Origin: JACMRP01 sp047302465
GTDB taxonomy: Bacteria; Bdellovibrionota; Bdellovibrionia; Bdellovibrionales; Bdellovibrionaceae
Direction: 5' to 3'
Length of the DNA stretch: 64,000 bases
NCBI RefSeq assembly: GCF_047302465.1
Contig: NZ_CP178621.1
Location: 4,212,970 to 4,276,969, forward strand
Position numbers and translations under genes: made by a program. Below, piece after piece: positions 8,298 to 17,402 of the stretch (position 1 is its first letter; the number at the start of each line of letters is the position of its first letter). The notes under the pieces were generated by a model. It saw only the letters and a list, made by a program, of their open reading frames with translations. It was not told the DNA's origin and did not search any database.

Positions 8298-9542
8298 ATG
8301 GACGTTGGATTTCGTTCGGTCGGTACGATCATTCTTACTCTTATATCTCTTGCTGCGTGCAGCCCTAAAACAACGACTTCTGTTTTCAATGAAGCAGACT
8401 ACGGAAGCCAGGCCGCATGTGCTGGAAAAGCTCTGCAAAATCGCTACATTGTTCAGTGGGAAGATGGCCACTTCACAGTGGAAACGGCAACAACTGTCGA
8501 CAAATTCAAAAAAGATTTTCTAGAACCAAATCTCAAGAACGTGCGCAAAGTGGAATACGATCGCGTTGTGCAGTTCGAGCGTAATACAGATATCGTTAAA
8601 CTTGCTGATGTGGATCCCACAGATTATTGGGGTCAAGATATGATTGAGGCCTCGAGTGTTTGGGGCGAAAACGTTTTCGGGCAAAATATAAAAGTGGGTG
8701 TGATCGACTCTTTCGTCGACACGACTCATCCGCAACTCTGGTCTAATATCGATTATAATACGGCCGAGATCCCTGGAAACGGAATTGATGACGATAAAAA
8801 TGGCTACATCGACGACTATGCTGGCTTCACTTTCATTTCCAACCCTGGAACTGGTACGGCCGTCAGCGATCATGGAACCCACGTTGCCGGTATTATTGCG
8901 GCAGATTCCACAAAGGGTTACGTCAAAGGCATGGCTCCACAGGCAAAAATTGTCCCGGCACCATTTATTGATGGTGAAAATGGTGGCTCGATTGGTGACG
9001 CTATTTTGGCTCTGCAATACGTCAGCACTCGTGGTGTAAAAATCATTAATGCCAGCTGGGGTGGTGCTCCTTGCATGCAGTCTTTGCAAAATGCATTTGT
9101 TGAGCTGAACAATAAGGGCATCTTGGTTGTGGTGGCTGCGGGCAATGAGGGCACAGACCTTGATTACTCTCCGGATTATCCAGCGGCGTTTAATATGGCT
9201 AATCAAATTACCGTTGCTGCCGGCACCCCTTCAGACATGATGGTTCATTGGTCAAATAGTGGATTTCACTTGGTTCATTTAGCTGCTCCTGGAGTCGACA
9301 TCTTGAGCACTATTACCAATAAACGCGTTGGCTACATGAGTGGAACGTCGATGGCAGCCCCTTTTGTGACTGGCGCCGCCGCTTTATTGTGGAGCGATCG
9401 TCCCCAAGCAACCGCTGTTGAGGTGAAGACCGCTTTGTTGCGATCCGTCGATGTCGATCCTGCTCGTCAGTATAAAGTCCAAACTTTGGGTCGCTTGAAT
9501 GTACGAAAAGCCCTCGAAGAACTTCGTAAATTAGTTCCATAG
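8298..9542 (+). CDS. Subtilisin-like (S8) serine protease lipoprotein
   Basis: Secreted serine endopeptidase. The N terminus is a lipoprotein signal with lipobox LAAC (Cys21), so it is expected to be lipid-anchored in the envelope. The region 25-110 looks like an inhibitor-type propeptide. The catalytic triad is visible as D137 in VGVIDSF, H192 in DHGTHVAG and S351 in SGTSMAAP. The oxyanion asparagine N283 lies in AAGNEG, and NASWGG (251-256) is the usual substrate strand. The 414-residue length fits a single catalytic domain without C-terminal extensions. It is transcribed alone. A role in prey or envelope protein degradation is plausible for this lifestyle but not shown by the sequence. Confidence 0.93.
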   Translation: MDVGFRSVGTIILTLISLAACSPKTTTSVFNEADYGSQAACAGKALQNRYIVQWEDGHFTVETATTVDKFKKDFLEPNLKNVRKVEYDRVVQFERNTDIVKLADVDPTDYWGQDMIEASSVWGENVFGQNIKVGVIDSFVDTTHPQLWSNIDYNTAEIPGNGIDDDKNGYIDDYAGFTFISNPGTGTAVSDHGTHVAGIIAADSTKGYVKGMAPQAKIVPAPFIDGENGGSIGDAILALQYVSTRGVKIINASWGGAPCMQSLQNAFVELNNKGILVVVAAGNEGTDLDYSPDYPAAFNMANQITVAAGTPSDMMVHWSNSGFHLVHLAAPGVDILSTITNKRVGYMSGTSMAAPFVTGAAALLWSDRPQATAVEVKTALLRSVDVDPARQYKVQTLGRLNVRKALEELRKLVP

Positions 9543-9609
9543 CGCAGCGCCGTAAGCCATTGCTGCGCGTCCACTATTTCAAGTGAGATTCAGCCTATCC
9601 TCATGGTAA

Positions 9610-9642
9610 AAACCCTCTTTCAAGTTCTTTTGGAAAGGGTTT
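9610..9642 (+). promoter_or_regulatory. Hairpin immediately before the asnS start
   Basis: AAACCCT (9610-9616) can pair with AGGGTTT (9636-9642), ending 3 nt before the asnS ATG at 9646. The 3' arm includes the purine-rich GGAAAGGG that would serve as ribosome binding site. No T-box features (specifier loop, TGGN sequence, terminator) are apparent. A second inverted repeat, GCGCAGC/GCTGCGC (9542-9548/9562-9568), directly follows the protease stop but lacks a T-tract. Confidence 0.35.
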
Positions 9643-9645
9643 CGC

Positions 9646-10935
9646 ATGAGGTATTATATCTCTGATCTAAAAGATTATGTGGGTCAAAAAGTAGAGCTCA
9701 AAGGTTGGGTCTACAACACCCGCTCATCTGGTAAAGTAAAGTTTCTAGAATTGCGTGATGGCACTGGCATAGTTCCATGCATTTTCTTCCTCGCAGATTG
9801 CGGTGAGGCCGCTTACGGTTTGTTTGATCAAATGAGCCAAGAAAGCTCGGTCCGCGTTGTTGGTGTGGTTCGTGAGCATCCAAAACGTAAAGGTGAATTC
9901 GAAATCGGCGTGAGCGAAGCGGAGCTTCTCGGCAAGGCTGAGAACTATCCTATCACTCCGAAAGAGCACGGCACAGATTTCTTGATGGACAACCGTCATC
10001 TCTGGATCCGCTCTAAACGCCAACACGCGATCTTGCGCGTGCGCGCAGAGATTATCGCAGCGATTCGCGATTTCTTTGATGGCAAAGGCTTCACACTGAC
10101 AGACGCTCCGATCTTCACGCCAGCTGCGTGCGAAGGCACTTCGAATTTATTTGAAACTCAATACTTCGACGAAAAGGCTTATCTTTCTCAATCAGGTCAG
10201 CTCTACATGGAAGCGACAGCTCGTGCTTTCGGTAAAGTGTATTGCTTCGGTCCGACGTTCCGTGCTGAGAAGTCTAAAACTCGTCGTCACTTGATCGAGT
10301 TCTGGATGGTTGAGCCTGAAGTGGCTTTCAATGACATGTACGACAACATGGAGCTTGCTGAACAATTCGTTGAGTACATCGTTCAACGTGTTTTGAAAAA
10401 CCGTGCTGATGAATTGAAGGCGCTTGAGCGTGACACAAGTAAATTGTCTCCGATCATCGCTCCATTCCCGAAGCTTCACTACAAAGAAGCAGTGGAAATC
10501 ATTTTGAAAGAAAATCCAAACTTCATCGTGGGCGACGACTTCGGTGCTCCGGATGAAACGATTGTCTCTTCAAAATTTGACAAGCCTGTGTTCGTACATC
10601 ACTACCCTGCTGCGGTGAAAGCTTTCTACATGAAAGAAGATCCGAAAGATCCAGGATATGCGATGGGCTCTGACCTTTTGGCAACAGAGGGTTACGGCGA
10701 AATGATCGGTGGCGGTCAACGCGAAGAGAGCATCGAAACTCTTCTTCGTAAAATTAAAGAACATGGTTTGAAAGAAGCTGACTTCGCTTGGTACCTCGAT
10801 GTCCGTCGCTATGGCTCTGTTCCTAGCAGCGGTTTCGGCTTGGGCCTTGAAAGAACTGTGGCTTGGATCTGTGGATTGCCTCACATTCGCGAGACTATTC
10901 CATTCCCTCGCCTTTACGGTCGTTCTTATCCTTAA
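9646..10935 (+). CDS. asnS: Asparaginyl-tRNA synthetase
   Basis: Class IIb aminoacyl-tRNA synthetase that charges tRNA-Asn. An N-terminal OB-fold anticodon-binding domain (about 1-105, with VELKGWVYNTRSSGK) precedes the catalytic domain. The latter shows CEGTSNLFETQYFDEKAYLS, motif 2 as FGPTFRAEKSKTRRH, and motif 3 as GFGLGLERTVAW. The LIEFWMVEPEVAF segment favours AsnS over AspS. At 429 aa it is slightly shorter than E. coli AsnS. It is followed 18 bp later by the carboxylase genes, with which it may be co-transcribed. Confidence 0.96.
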   Translation: MRYYISDLKDYVGQKVELKGWVYNTRSSGKVKFLELRDGTGIVPCIFFLADCGEAAYGLFDQMSQESSVRVVGVVREHPKRKGEFEIGVSEAELLGKAENYPITPKEHGTDFLMDNRHLWIRSKRQHAILRVRAEIIAAIRDFFDGKGFTLTDAPIFTPAACEGTSNLFETQYFDEKAYLSQSGQLYMEATARAFGKVYCFGPTFRAEKSKTRRHLIEFWMVEPEVAFNDMYDNMELAEQFVEYIVQRVLKNRADELKALERDTSKLSPIIAPFPKLHYKEAVEIILKENPNFIVGDDFGAPDETIVSSKFDKPVFVHHYPAAVKAFYMKEDPKDPGYAMGSDLLATEGYGEMIGGGQREESIETLLRKIKEHGLKEADFAWYLDVRRYGSVPSSGFGLGLERTVAWICGLPHIRETIPFPRLYGRSYP

Positions 10936-10953
10936 AAACTAACTGGAGAATAC

Positions 10954-12516
10954 ATGGAAGAAACTAACTCTCTACAACAACGTCTGTCTGAGCTTGAGCG
11001 CAGAAACGAACAAGCTATGCAAGGCGGCGGGGCTAATCGTATTGCAAAACACAAGCAAGGCGGTCGCCTTGCAGCTCGTGAAAGACTGGATATCCTTTTG
11101 GACCCAGGAAGCTTCGTCGAGATGGATCGTTTTGTTACTCATCGTTGCACAAACTTCGGTTTGGAAAAAAACGTAGTTCCTGGTGATGGCGTCGTCACTG
11201 GTTATGGCCGCGTAAACGGAAAACTCGTTTATGTTTCCAGCCAAGATTTCACCGTGATCGGTGGAACTATGTCTCGTACACAAGCTAATAAAATCTGCAA
11301 AGTAATGGATTTGGCTGCTAAGAACGGTGCACCTTTCATTTCTTTGAATGACTCTGGTGGCGCGCGTATTCAAGAGGGTATTGAATCTCTTGGTGGCTAC
11401 GCGGACATCTTTACTCGCAACGTGATGTGTTCAGGCCTTGTGCCGCAAATCACTGCGATCATGGGTCCTTGCGCGGGTGGTGCGGTTTATTCTCCGTCCA
11501 TCACGGACTTCGTCTTCATGGTGAAAAATACAAGCTACATGTTCGTAACAGGTCCTGATGTTATCAAGACTGTAACTCACGAAGATGTAACTAAAGAAGA
11601 TCTTGGTGGAGCAACAACTCACTCATCAAAATCAGGTGTTGCTCACTTCGCGACTAACGATGACAAGCATTGCTTGCTTATGATTCGCGAGCTTTTGAGC
11701 TTCGTTCCATCTAACAACTTGGATGATGCTCCGACATTGCCAACCAAAGATCGCCCAGATCGTTTGGTAGAGGCTTTAAATACAATGATTCCTGATAATC
11801 CAAAGAAACCTTACGACATGCTCAACGTCATCACTGAGTGCGTGGATGAAGGTTACTTCTTGGAAGTTCATAAGCACTATGCACAGAACGTGATCGTGGG
11901 TTTTGCACGCTTTAACGGCCGTAGCGTCGGTATCGTTGCGAACCAACCGAACATTCTTGCTGGTTGCTTGAATATCGAAGCTTCTCGTAAAGCTGCTCGA
12001 TTCATCCGTTTCTGTGATTCTTTCAACATTCCAGTTGTTAGCTTCGTTGACGTTCCAGGCTTCTTGCCTGGTAAAGATCAAGAGTGGAATGGCATCATCA
12101 CTCACGGTGCGAAACTCTTGTACGCTTACGCTGAAGCTACTGTTCCTAAGATCACTGTGATTACTCGTAAAGCTTACGGTGGTGCTTATATCGTTATGGG
12201 CTCTAAGCTTCTTCGTTCTGACGTAAACTTGGCTTACCCTTCTGCGGAAATCGCAGTAATGGGTGCTGACGGAGCCGTTAGCATTATTTCTCGTGAAGAG
12301 ATTGCGAAAGCAAAAGACCCGGCGGCTGAGCGCGCACGCTTAACAGCAGAGTACGAAGCAAAATTCAGCAATCCTTATGTGTCTGCGGAACTTGGTTACA
12401 CAGATGAAGTAATCGAACCTGCTTTGACTCGTAAGAGAATCATCGATTCTCTTGAGATGCTCAAAAATAAACGTGATGTGATGCCGGCGAAAAAACACGG
12501 CAACATTCCTCTGTAG
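10954..12516 (+). CDS. pccB: Acyl-CoA carboxylase, carboxyltransferase subunit (PccB type)
   Basis: Transfers CO2 from carboxybiotin to an acyl-CoA, most likely propionyl-CoA. The 520 residues form two crotonase-like halves. The N-terminal half has SLNDSGGARIQEGIESL and IMGPCAGGAVYSPSITDF. The C-terminal half has FVDVPGFLPGKDQEWNGI, ITRKAYGGAYIVMGS and NLAYPSAEIAVMGADGAV. This is the acyl-CoA-carboxylase beta family, distinct from AccD, which carries an N-terminal zinc ribbon absent here. It starts at ATG 10954 behind GGAGAATAC. Biotin carboxylase and carrier genes follow, forming a complete three-gene enzyme. Substrate choice (propionyl versus acetyl or methylcrotonyl) cannot be fixed from sequence. 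Confidence 0.92.
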   Translation: MEETNSLQQRLSELERRNEQAMQGGGANRIAKHKQGGRLAARERLDILLDPGSFVEMDRFVTHRCTNFGLEKNVVPGDGVVTGYGRVNGKLVYVSSQDFTVIGGTMSRTQANKICKVMDLAAKNGAPFISLNDSGGARIQEGIESLGGYADIFTRNVMCSGLVPQITAIMGPCAGGAVYSPSITDFVFMVKNTSYMFVTGPDVIKTVTHEDVTKEDLGGATTHSSKSGVAHFATNDDKHCLLMIRELLSFVPSNNLDDAPTLPTKDRPDRLVEALNTMIPDNPKKPYDMLNVITECVDEGYFLEVHKHYAQNVIVGFARFNGRSVGIVANQPNILAGCLNIEASRKAARFIRFCDSFNIPVVSFVDVPGFLPGKDQEWNGIITHGAKLLYAYAEATVPKITVITRKAYGGAYIVMGSKLLRSDVNLAYPSAEIAVMGADGAVSIISREEIAKAKDPAAERARLTAEYEAKFSNPYVSAELGYTDEVIEPALTRKRIIDSLEMLKNKRDVMPAKKHGNIPL

Positions 12517-12525
12517 GAGTTTTGT

Positions 12526-14031
12526 ATGCAGAAACCTTTTAATAAGATTCTGATCGCAAACAGAGGAGAGATCGCGATTCGCATTATTCGTGCGTGCCGC
12601 GAGCTTGGAATCACTTCTGTTTCCGTATTCAGCGATGCCGATCGCGACAGTCTTCATGTGTTCTTGGCCGACGAGGCTTACCACATTGGTCCGTCTCCTT
12701 CGAAAGAAAGCTATTTGAACTACCGCAAAATCATCGAGGTTGCGAAAACCGCGGGCGTTGATGCTATTCACCCAGGCTATGGCTTCTTGTCTGAAAATAC
12801 GACGTTTGCCAAAGCTTGTAAGGAAGCCGGAATTAACTTCATTGGTCCTACACCTGAAAACATCGATGCCATGGGGGATAAAATTTCTTCTAAGGCGTTG
12901 ATGAAAGCTGCGGGTGTTCCGACAGTTCCAGGTAGTGACGGCGGAGTTGAAAGCGTCGAAGACGCGTTGAAAATCGCTGAAAAAATCGGCCTACCAATCA
13001 TCATTAAAGCAACTGCTGGTGGTGGTGGTAAGGGGATGCGTATTGTTCGTAAGATGGACGAGATGGAAAGTGCTTTCCGCGCTTGCCGCTCTGAAGGTCA
13101 GAACTACTTCGCAAATCCGACCGTATACCTTGAGAAGTTCATTAACGATCCAAAACACATTGAAATCCAGGTTTTCGGAGACAAACACAACAATCACGTT
13201 CACTTATTCGAACGTGAATGCTCTGTTCAACGTCGTAACCAAAAGATTATCGAAGAATGTCCTTCTCCGTCTGTCCCTCATGAAGTTCGTTTGAAAATGG
13301 GAGCTGCGGCCGTACGCGCTGCCAAGCAAATCAACTACGTGGGCGCTGGAACAATTGAGTTCATCTTCGACAACACCACCAAAGATTTCTACTTCATGGA
13401 GATGAATACTCGTCTGCAAGTAGAACATCCCATTACAGAGATCGTCACGGGTTACGACTTGGTGAAAGAACAGATCTTCGTAGCTTCTGGCCGCCCTTTG
13501 AGCTTCAAACAAGAAGACATCAAACAAAAGGGTCATGCGATTGAAGCGCGTATCTGTGCGGAAGATCCTATTACTTACAAACCAAGCCCTGGCGTTATTC
13601 GCGCTTGCCGTCACCCACAAGGTCCTGGCTTGCGTGTAGACTCTTACGCCTACCCTGGCTACGAAGTTCCAATTTACTACGATCCAATGATCGCAAAAGT
13701 AATCACCTTTGGTGAAACTCGCGATGAAGCGATTGATCGTATGCAAAGAGCTTTGACAGAGTTTGTCCTGACGGGAATTAAGACCAATATCGTTCTTCAT
13801 AAAACGATCTTGGATCACCCAAAATTCCGTGATGGTTCTTATACGACTCAATTCATTGAAAAGAACTTTGAAGTTATCGAACCTTTGCTTTTCAAAGAAA
13901 TCGACGACCCAATGTTCTTGATCGCTGCGGCCATCACGGCCTTCAACGATCGTAAATCCAAGGACGTGCGCCAGTTGAATATTACTTCAAACTGGAAACG
14001 CACAGGCCGTAAACTTCAATTAAGGACATAA
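12526..14031 (+). CDS. pccA: Biotin carboxylase subunit of the acyl-CoA carboxylase
   Basis: ATP-dependent carboxylation of biotin. The 501 residues begin with the biotin-carboxylase N-terminal signature (FNKILIANRGEIAIRIIRAC). They continue with the ATP-grasp glycine-rich loop (KATAGGGGKGMRIV), the ECSVQRRNQKIIEE segment, and the catalytic FYFMEMNTRLQVEHPITE. The biotin-carboxylase C-terminal domain follows (HAIEARICAEDP). The protein stops soon after this domain, so the BT and BCCP domains found in long PccA proteins are missing. The biotin carrier is encoded by the next gene, whose start lies 2 bp downstream. Confidence 0.92.
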   Translation: MQKPFNKILIANRGEIAIRIIRACRELGITSVSVFSDADRDSLHVFLADEAYHIGPSPSKESYLNYRKIIEVAKTAGVDAIHPGYGFLSENTTFAKACKEAGINFIGPTPENIDAMGDKISSKALMKAAGVPTVPGSDGGVESVEDALKIAEKIGLPIIIKATAGGGGKGMRIVRKMDEMESAFRACRSEGQNYFANPTVYLEKFINDPKHIEIQVFGDKHNNHVHLFERECSVQRRNQKIIEECPSPSVPHEVRLKMGAAAVRAAKQINYVGAGTIEFIFDNTTKDFYFMEMNTRLQVEHPITEIVTGYDLVKEQIFVASGRPLSFKQEDIKQKGHAIEARICAEDPITYKPSPGVIRACRHPQGPGLRVDSYAYPGYEVPIYYDPMIAKVITFGETRDEAIDRMQRALTEFVLTGIKTNIVLHKTILDHPKFRDGSYTTQFIEKNFEVIEPLLFKEIDDPMFLIAAAITAFNDRKSKDVRQLNITSNWKRTGRKLQLRT

Positions 14032-14033
14032 TC

Positions 14034-14567
14034 ATGTATTTCGAAGCAGAGCTAAAAGGCCGCAAATACAAAGTCGATGTTACTGAGCACAGAACAAGCT
14101 GGAAGGTTTCCTTGCAACCTGAAGGCAAGGACTGGGTTCACTATGACATCTCAAAAAACGACTATAAATTCGCCGAAGAGTACGTAAGCTTTCTTTTCGA
14201 AGGAAAGTCTTTCCTGATAGATGTTCTGGGAAAAGACACAGAATATACCGTGTTTACCAGAAACTCGTTCCGTAACATCAAGATCTTCAATGATGAAATG
14301 CTTTTGCATGAATCTTTGAAGAAAGGCGGCGGATTCGGTGGTGATGAAGAGCTTAAGGCTGGTATGCCAGGGAAAATTATTGAAATTTTCGTCAAGCCTG
14401 GCGATATCGTGAAAGCGAATAAACCACTCCTTATTATGGAAGCGATGAAGATGGAAAATGAGATGAGATCTTCTCGCGACGTAAGAGTTAAGGAAATTCT
14501 TTGCAAGCAAGGAGATAGCGTAGAAACCGGCGCTGTCCTCATTAAGTTCGAGGAGCCTAAAGAGTAA
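14034..14567 (+). CDS. Biotin carboxyl carrier protein of the acyl-CoA carboxylase
   Basis: A 177-residue protein whose C-terminal domain (about 105-175) is a biotinyl/lipoyl fold carrying EAMKMENE, with the lysine between the two methionines as the biotinylation site. The N-terminal 100 residues, starting YFEAELKGRKYKVDV, resemble the BT-like domain that connects carboxylase subunits. A Gly-rich hinge (KKGGGFGGDEE) separates the two. It starts 2 bp after the biotin carboxylase stop, so the pair are probably translationally coupled. Together with the two upstream genes it gives a split equivalent of a PccA/PccB enzyme. Confidence 0.9.
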   Translation: MYFEAELKGRKYKVDVTEHRTSWKVSLQPEGKDWVHYDISKNDYKFAEEYVSFLFEGKSFLIDVLGKDTEYTVFTRNSFRNIKIFNDEMLLHESLKKGGGFGGDEELKAGMPGKIIEIFVKPGDIVKANKPLLIMEAMKMENEMRSSRDVRVKEILCKQGDSVETGAVLIKFEEPKE

Positions 14568-14578
14568 GGAGTTCTGTC

Positions 14579-15553
14579 GTGGAACAAGGCCTCCTGTATC
14601 CTTTTACAGAATACTGGTGGCTTTACTTAAGCTTTATCGGATTTGTTATTGGTTTGCTGGCCCTCGATCTGGGGGTCTTTCATAAAAGGGCCCACACCGT
14701 GGGCTTTAAAGAAGCCGCCATCTGGTCTGTTGTTTGGATCTCTCTCGCACTTCTCTTCAATTTAGGACTGTACTTTTATACTCTCCATCAATTTGCTGAA
14801 GATCGCTCTGTCGCTCATCAAGTCAGTTTAGAATTTCTAACAGGCTATTTGATCGAGAAATCTCTTTCTATCGATAACATCTTTGTCTTTGTCGTGGTCT
14901 TTAAGTTCTTTTGTATTCCTCCGAAATATCAGCATCGTGTGCTCTTCTTTGGCATTCTTGGCGCGCTCGTCTTTCGTGCGATCTTTATCGCACTCGGTTC
15001 TGTGCTGATGCAATATCACGCTGTCGTAATCCTTTTTGGTGTTTTCTTGCTGATCACCGGCGTGCGCATGACCGTACAAAAGATTGAAGAAATCGATCCC
15101 TCAAAAAACTGGCTGATTCGTTTTTTAAAGAATCACATTCCTATCACGGACAGTTTTCATGAAGATCACTTTTTTGTGAAAGACGGTGGCCGCTGGTGCG
15201 CTACGCCTCTGTTTATCAGCCTTGTCTTTATGGAGATCACTGACATTGTTTTTGCCGTGGACTCGGTCCCTGCTATTTTTGCAATTACCAACGAGCCACT
15301 GATTGTGTTTACCTCTAACATCTTTGCTATTTTAGGCCTGCGCGCTTTGTATTTCTTGTTGGCTGGGGTCTTAGATAAGTTTCACTTACTTAAATACGGC
15401 CTCGCTGCAGTTTTGATCTTTGTGGGTCTTAAAATGATTTGGTTGAATGACCTTTTTGGCGGAAAATTTCCAATCCTTTGGTCATTAGCAATTATTGCGG
15501 GTTTGATTGGGACTTCGGTGATCGCCTCTGTCCTCATCAAACCCAAGCGCTAA
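14579..15553 (+). CDS. TerC/Alx-family integral membrane protein
   Basis: A multi-pass inner membrane protein of 324 residues with about nine hydrophobic segments. Typical TerC-family features are visible: an early FVIGLLALDLGVFHKRAHTV segment, EKSLSIDNIFVFVVVF with acidic residues inside the membrane, and VFMEITDIVFAVDSVPAIFA followed by FTSNIFAILGLRALYF. Family members are linked to manganese or other metal export and to tellurite resistance (Alx, MeeF, TerC). The start is GTG at 14579 behind AAGGAGTTCTGTC, 11 bp after the carrier gene. The metal role is family knowledge, not seen here. Confidence 0.9.
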   Translation: MEQGLLYPFTEYWWLYLSFIGFVIGLLALDLGVFHKRAHTVGFKEAAIWSVVWISLALLFNLGLYFYTLHQFAEDRSVAHQVSLEFLTGYLIEKSLSIDNIFVFVVVFKFFCIPPKYQHRVLFFGILGALVFRAIFIALGSVLMQYHAVVILFGVFLLITGVRMTVQKIEEIDPSKNWLIRFLKNHIPITDSFHEDHFFVKDGGRWCATPLFISLVFMEITDIVFAVDSVPAIFAITNEPLIVFTSNIFAILGLRALYFLLAGVLDKFHLLKYGLAAVLIFVGLKMIWLNDLFGGKFPILWSLAIIAGLIGTSVIASVLIKPKR

Positions 15554-15556
15554 GTC

Positions 15557-16537
15557 TTATTCAAACATTCTATCCATAGTTATGTACTGTCGATTAAATG
15601 ATGTTCTACGAATGGACTCTAAAAAACCTCTTTGGCATTGGCCTCTTAGAATTGCATCTGAAGCTCCGATAAGAGCTGTATAAACGCCATCCACCTTCAA
15701 TACATCCTTCGAAGAAATCACACCCATACGTGGCGCCACCTTCTTAAGCCCCGACAAAAAGTGGTCTCTTGAGTCACAAGACATCAGCCCCAAAATACTT
15801 GGTTTTCTGTCGCTTGAAGAAAGAACCGAAATCAGCTTTCTATAGCCCGGTCTTTGCGGTTTGTAATAGCCGCTATAGTCCACTTTGTTGGTACCGGGTT
15901 TGAAGATCGGCGGATTGAAATCAGGCCCACCCCCATTACGAGAATGACCGAAATAGAAAACCGCATCGGCGTTTTTAAGGGCGCTATTAAATGCTGCCAG
16001 TGCGGCTTGCGAGCGCTGTTGCTGTTCGCTGGAATAGCGGCCTGTGTTCGCGGAATAGTATTCAGACACCGAAGCAAAAACGATTTCTACTCGCGCTAGG
16101 TAACGTCTACCTTGATTGATCACGGACTTGGAATATTTGTAAGGCCCGTCCGCAGAAAACTCACAGAACTCGGCCTCGCCAGGACATCTTGAAGTGATAA
16201 TTTCGCGAAGAGCTCTGTAGGCACCTGGGTCAATCGAGGGACTGTAACCATAGTTACGCCCGCTTGAATAGATTTGCGACCCCGTCGTCCAATCAAAGTA
16301 TCCAATAATAATTCGAATATCTATCACGCCATCGTTCAGAATTCTTTCGTATCGACTTTGGCATTTTTCTCTTTCTCCGCTAGGCAGACTTCGTAGGTTG
16401 TCAGTTCCTAGTCGTCCCACTTGTCGAAGATAGTCTTTACCTAAGTTGTAGAATGCGGACTCATAGATATAAGCCTGCGCACTTGCAGACGCAAAGATGA
16501 TCCCCATTACGCCAATGAGCTTTTGCAATACGTTCAT
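15557..16537 (-). CDS. Secreted protein with caspase-like His/Cys arrangement
   Basis: A 326-residue protein with a signal peptide (about 1-22, ending SAQA). Residues 150-260 show the order strand (ARVEIVFASVSEYY), helix (SSEQQQRSQAALAAFNSALK), strand plus His (ADAVFYFGHSRNGGG, H198), helix (RKLISVLSS), strand plus Cys (PSILGLMSCDS, C254). This is the order and approximate His-Cys spacing of clan CD (caspase/metacaspase/gingipain) cysteine peptidases. No named family is recognised, and the usual Gly after His is Ser here. It starts behind GGAGGGGGAGTT. It is transcribed alone and converges on the TerC gene with 3 bp between the stops. Peptidase activity is inference; a non-catalytic relative is possible. 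Confidence 0.6.
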   Translation of the reverse strand: MNVLQKLIGVMGIIFASASAQAYIYESAFYNLGKDYLRQVGRLGTDNLRSLPSGEREKCQSRYERILNDGVIDIRIIIGYFDWTTGSQIYSSGRNYGYSPSIDPGAYRALREIITSRCPGEAEFCEFSADGPYKYSKSVINQGRRYLARVEIVFASVSEYYSANTGRYSSEQQQRSQAALAAFNSALKNADAVFYFGHSRNGGGPDFNPPIFKPGTNKVDYSGYYKPQRPGYRKLISVLSSSDRKPSILGLMSCDSRDHFLSGLKKVAPRMGVISSKDVLKVDGVYTALIGASDAILRGQCQRGFLESIRRTSFNRQYITMDRMFE

Positions 16538-16637
16538 AACTCCCCCTCCAAACCTAAGATTGTAGAAGAAGAGTTAAGACAGTTTATTTAAGATTGTGTT
16601 TTAGCCGTGAATTTGTGGTGACAAAAACCAGACGTGC

Positions 16638-17402
16638 TTATTCGCGCTCGTTGACAGCTGCCAGGGTTTTCTTCTTTTCGAAGAAGCCGACAAAGAAAAC
16701 TGCGATCTCAAAAAGAAGGCACATTGGAATTAACATTAAAACCATGCTCAAAAGATCTGGCGGCGTGATGATTGCCGAAATTACTGCAATAGTCATGATG
16801 GCATAACGGCGCTTCTCGCGCAGGAATGCTTGAGTAACTACGCCCATCATTCCCAGAATAATAATTATCAAAGGCATTTCAAATGCGGCCCCGAATACCA
16901 GGCAAATTTGCGTAAAGAACCCCATGTAGTGATCAATAGTGATCATTGGCTTATCGACGTCTCCGCCATAATTCATCAAGAAGTGGAACGCCATTGGCAG
17001 CACTACAAAGTATGAGAAGGCCACGCCTAGCAAGAAAAGCCCTGTTCCAGCGAAGATAAAACCAACACTGTATTTCTTTTCTTTAGCGTATAGGCCTGGC
17101 GCTACGAACAACCAAATCTGATAAAGCCAGAACGGACACGAAATAATAATACCGCAAACTAAAGAGAGCTTAAGATGGGCCACGAACTTATCCATCGGCC
17201 CCGTGAACACCAAACCACCACCTTGCAAATAAGGCGCGATCGGAGCTCTTACGAAATCAAAAATTTTCTCGCTGATAGAATAACATGCAAGGGTTGCGAT
17301 AATCAGAGCATAGCCGCAATACACGACGCGAACTCGAAGCTCGCCTAAGTGCTCCACAAGGGTTTGGTGCTTTTCGTCTCTTTGCTCTTGAGTTTCAATC
17401 AT
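16638..17402 (-). CDS. tatC: Twin-arginine translocase subunit TatC
   Basis: Core membrane receptor of the Tat export pathway for folded proteins. The 254 residues have six transmembrane segments and the conserved cytoplasmic N terminus with HLGELRVRVVYC (E in position to contact the twin-arginine signal). A periplasmic segment (VFTGPMDKFVAHLKLSLVCG) and AGTGLFLLGVAFSYFVVLPMAFHF follow. The start overlaps the tatB stop by 4 bp (ATGA), so the two are coupled. No tatA-like gene is nearby. Confidence 0.95.
   Translation of the reverse strand: MIETQEQRDEKHQTLVEHLGELRVRVVYCGYALIIATLACYSISEKIFDFVRAPIAPYLQGGGLVFTGPMDKFVAHLKLSLVCGIIISCPFWLYQIWLFVAPGLYAKEKKYSVGFIFAGTGLFLLGVAFSYFVVLPMAFHFLMNYGGDVDKPMITIDHYMGFFTQICLVFGAAFEMPLIIIILGMMGVVTQAFLREKRRYAIMTIAVISAIITPPDLLSMVLMLIPMCLLFEIAVFFVGFFEKKKTLAAVNERE

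Noticed and set aside
8520..9206. Long minus-strand open frame opposite the subtilisin-like gene
   Set aside because: The plus strand carries an intact catalytic triad and lipobox; the antisense frame has no recognisable features.
9542..9568. Inverted repeat GCGCAGC/GCTGCGC after the protease gene as an intrinsic terminator
   Set aside because: The 13-nt loop is large and no T-tract follows, so only a weak or factor-dependent role is possible.
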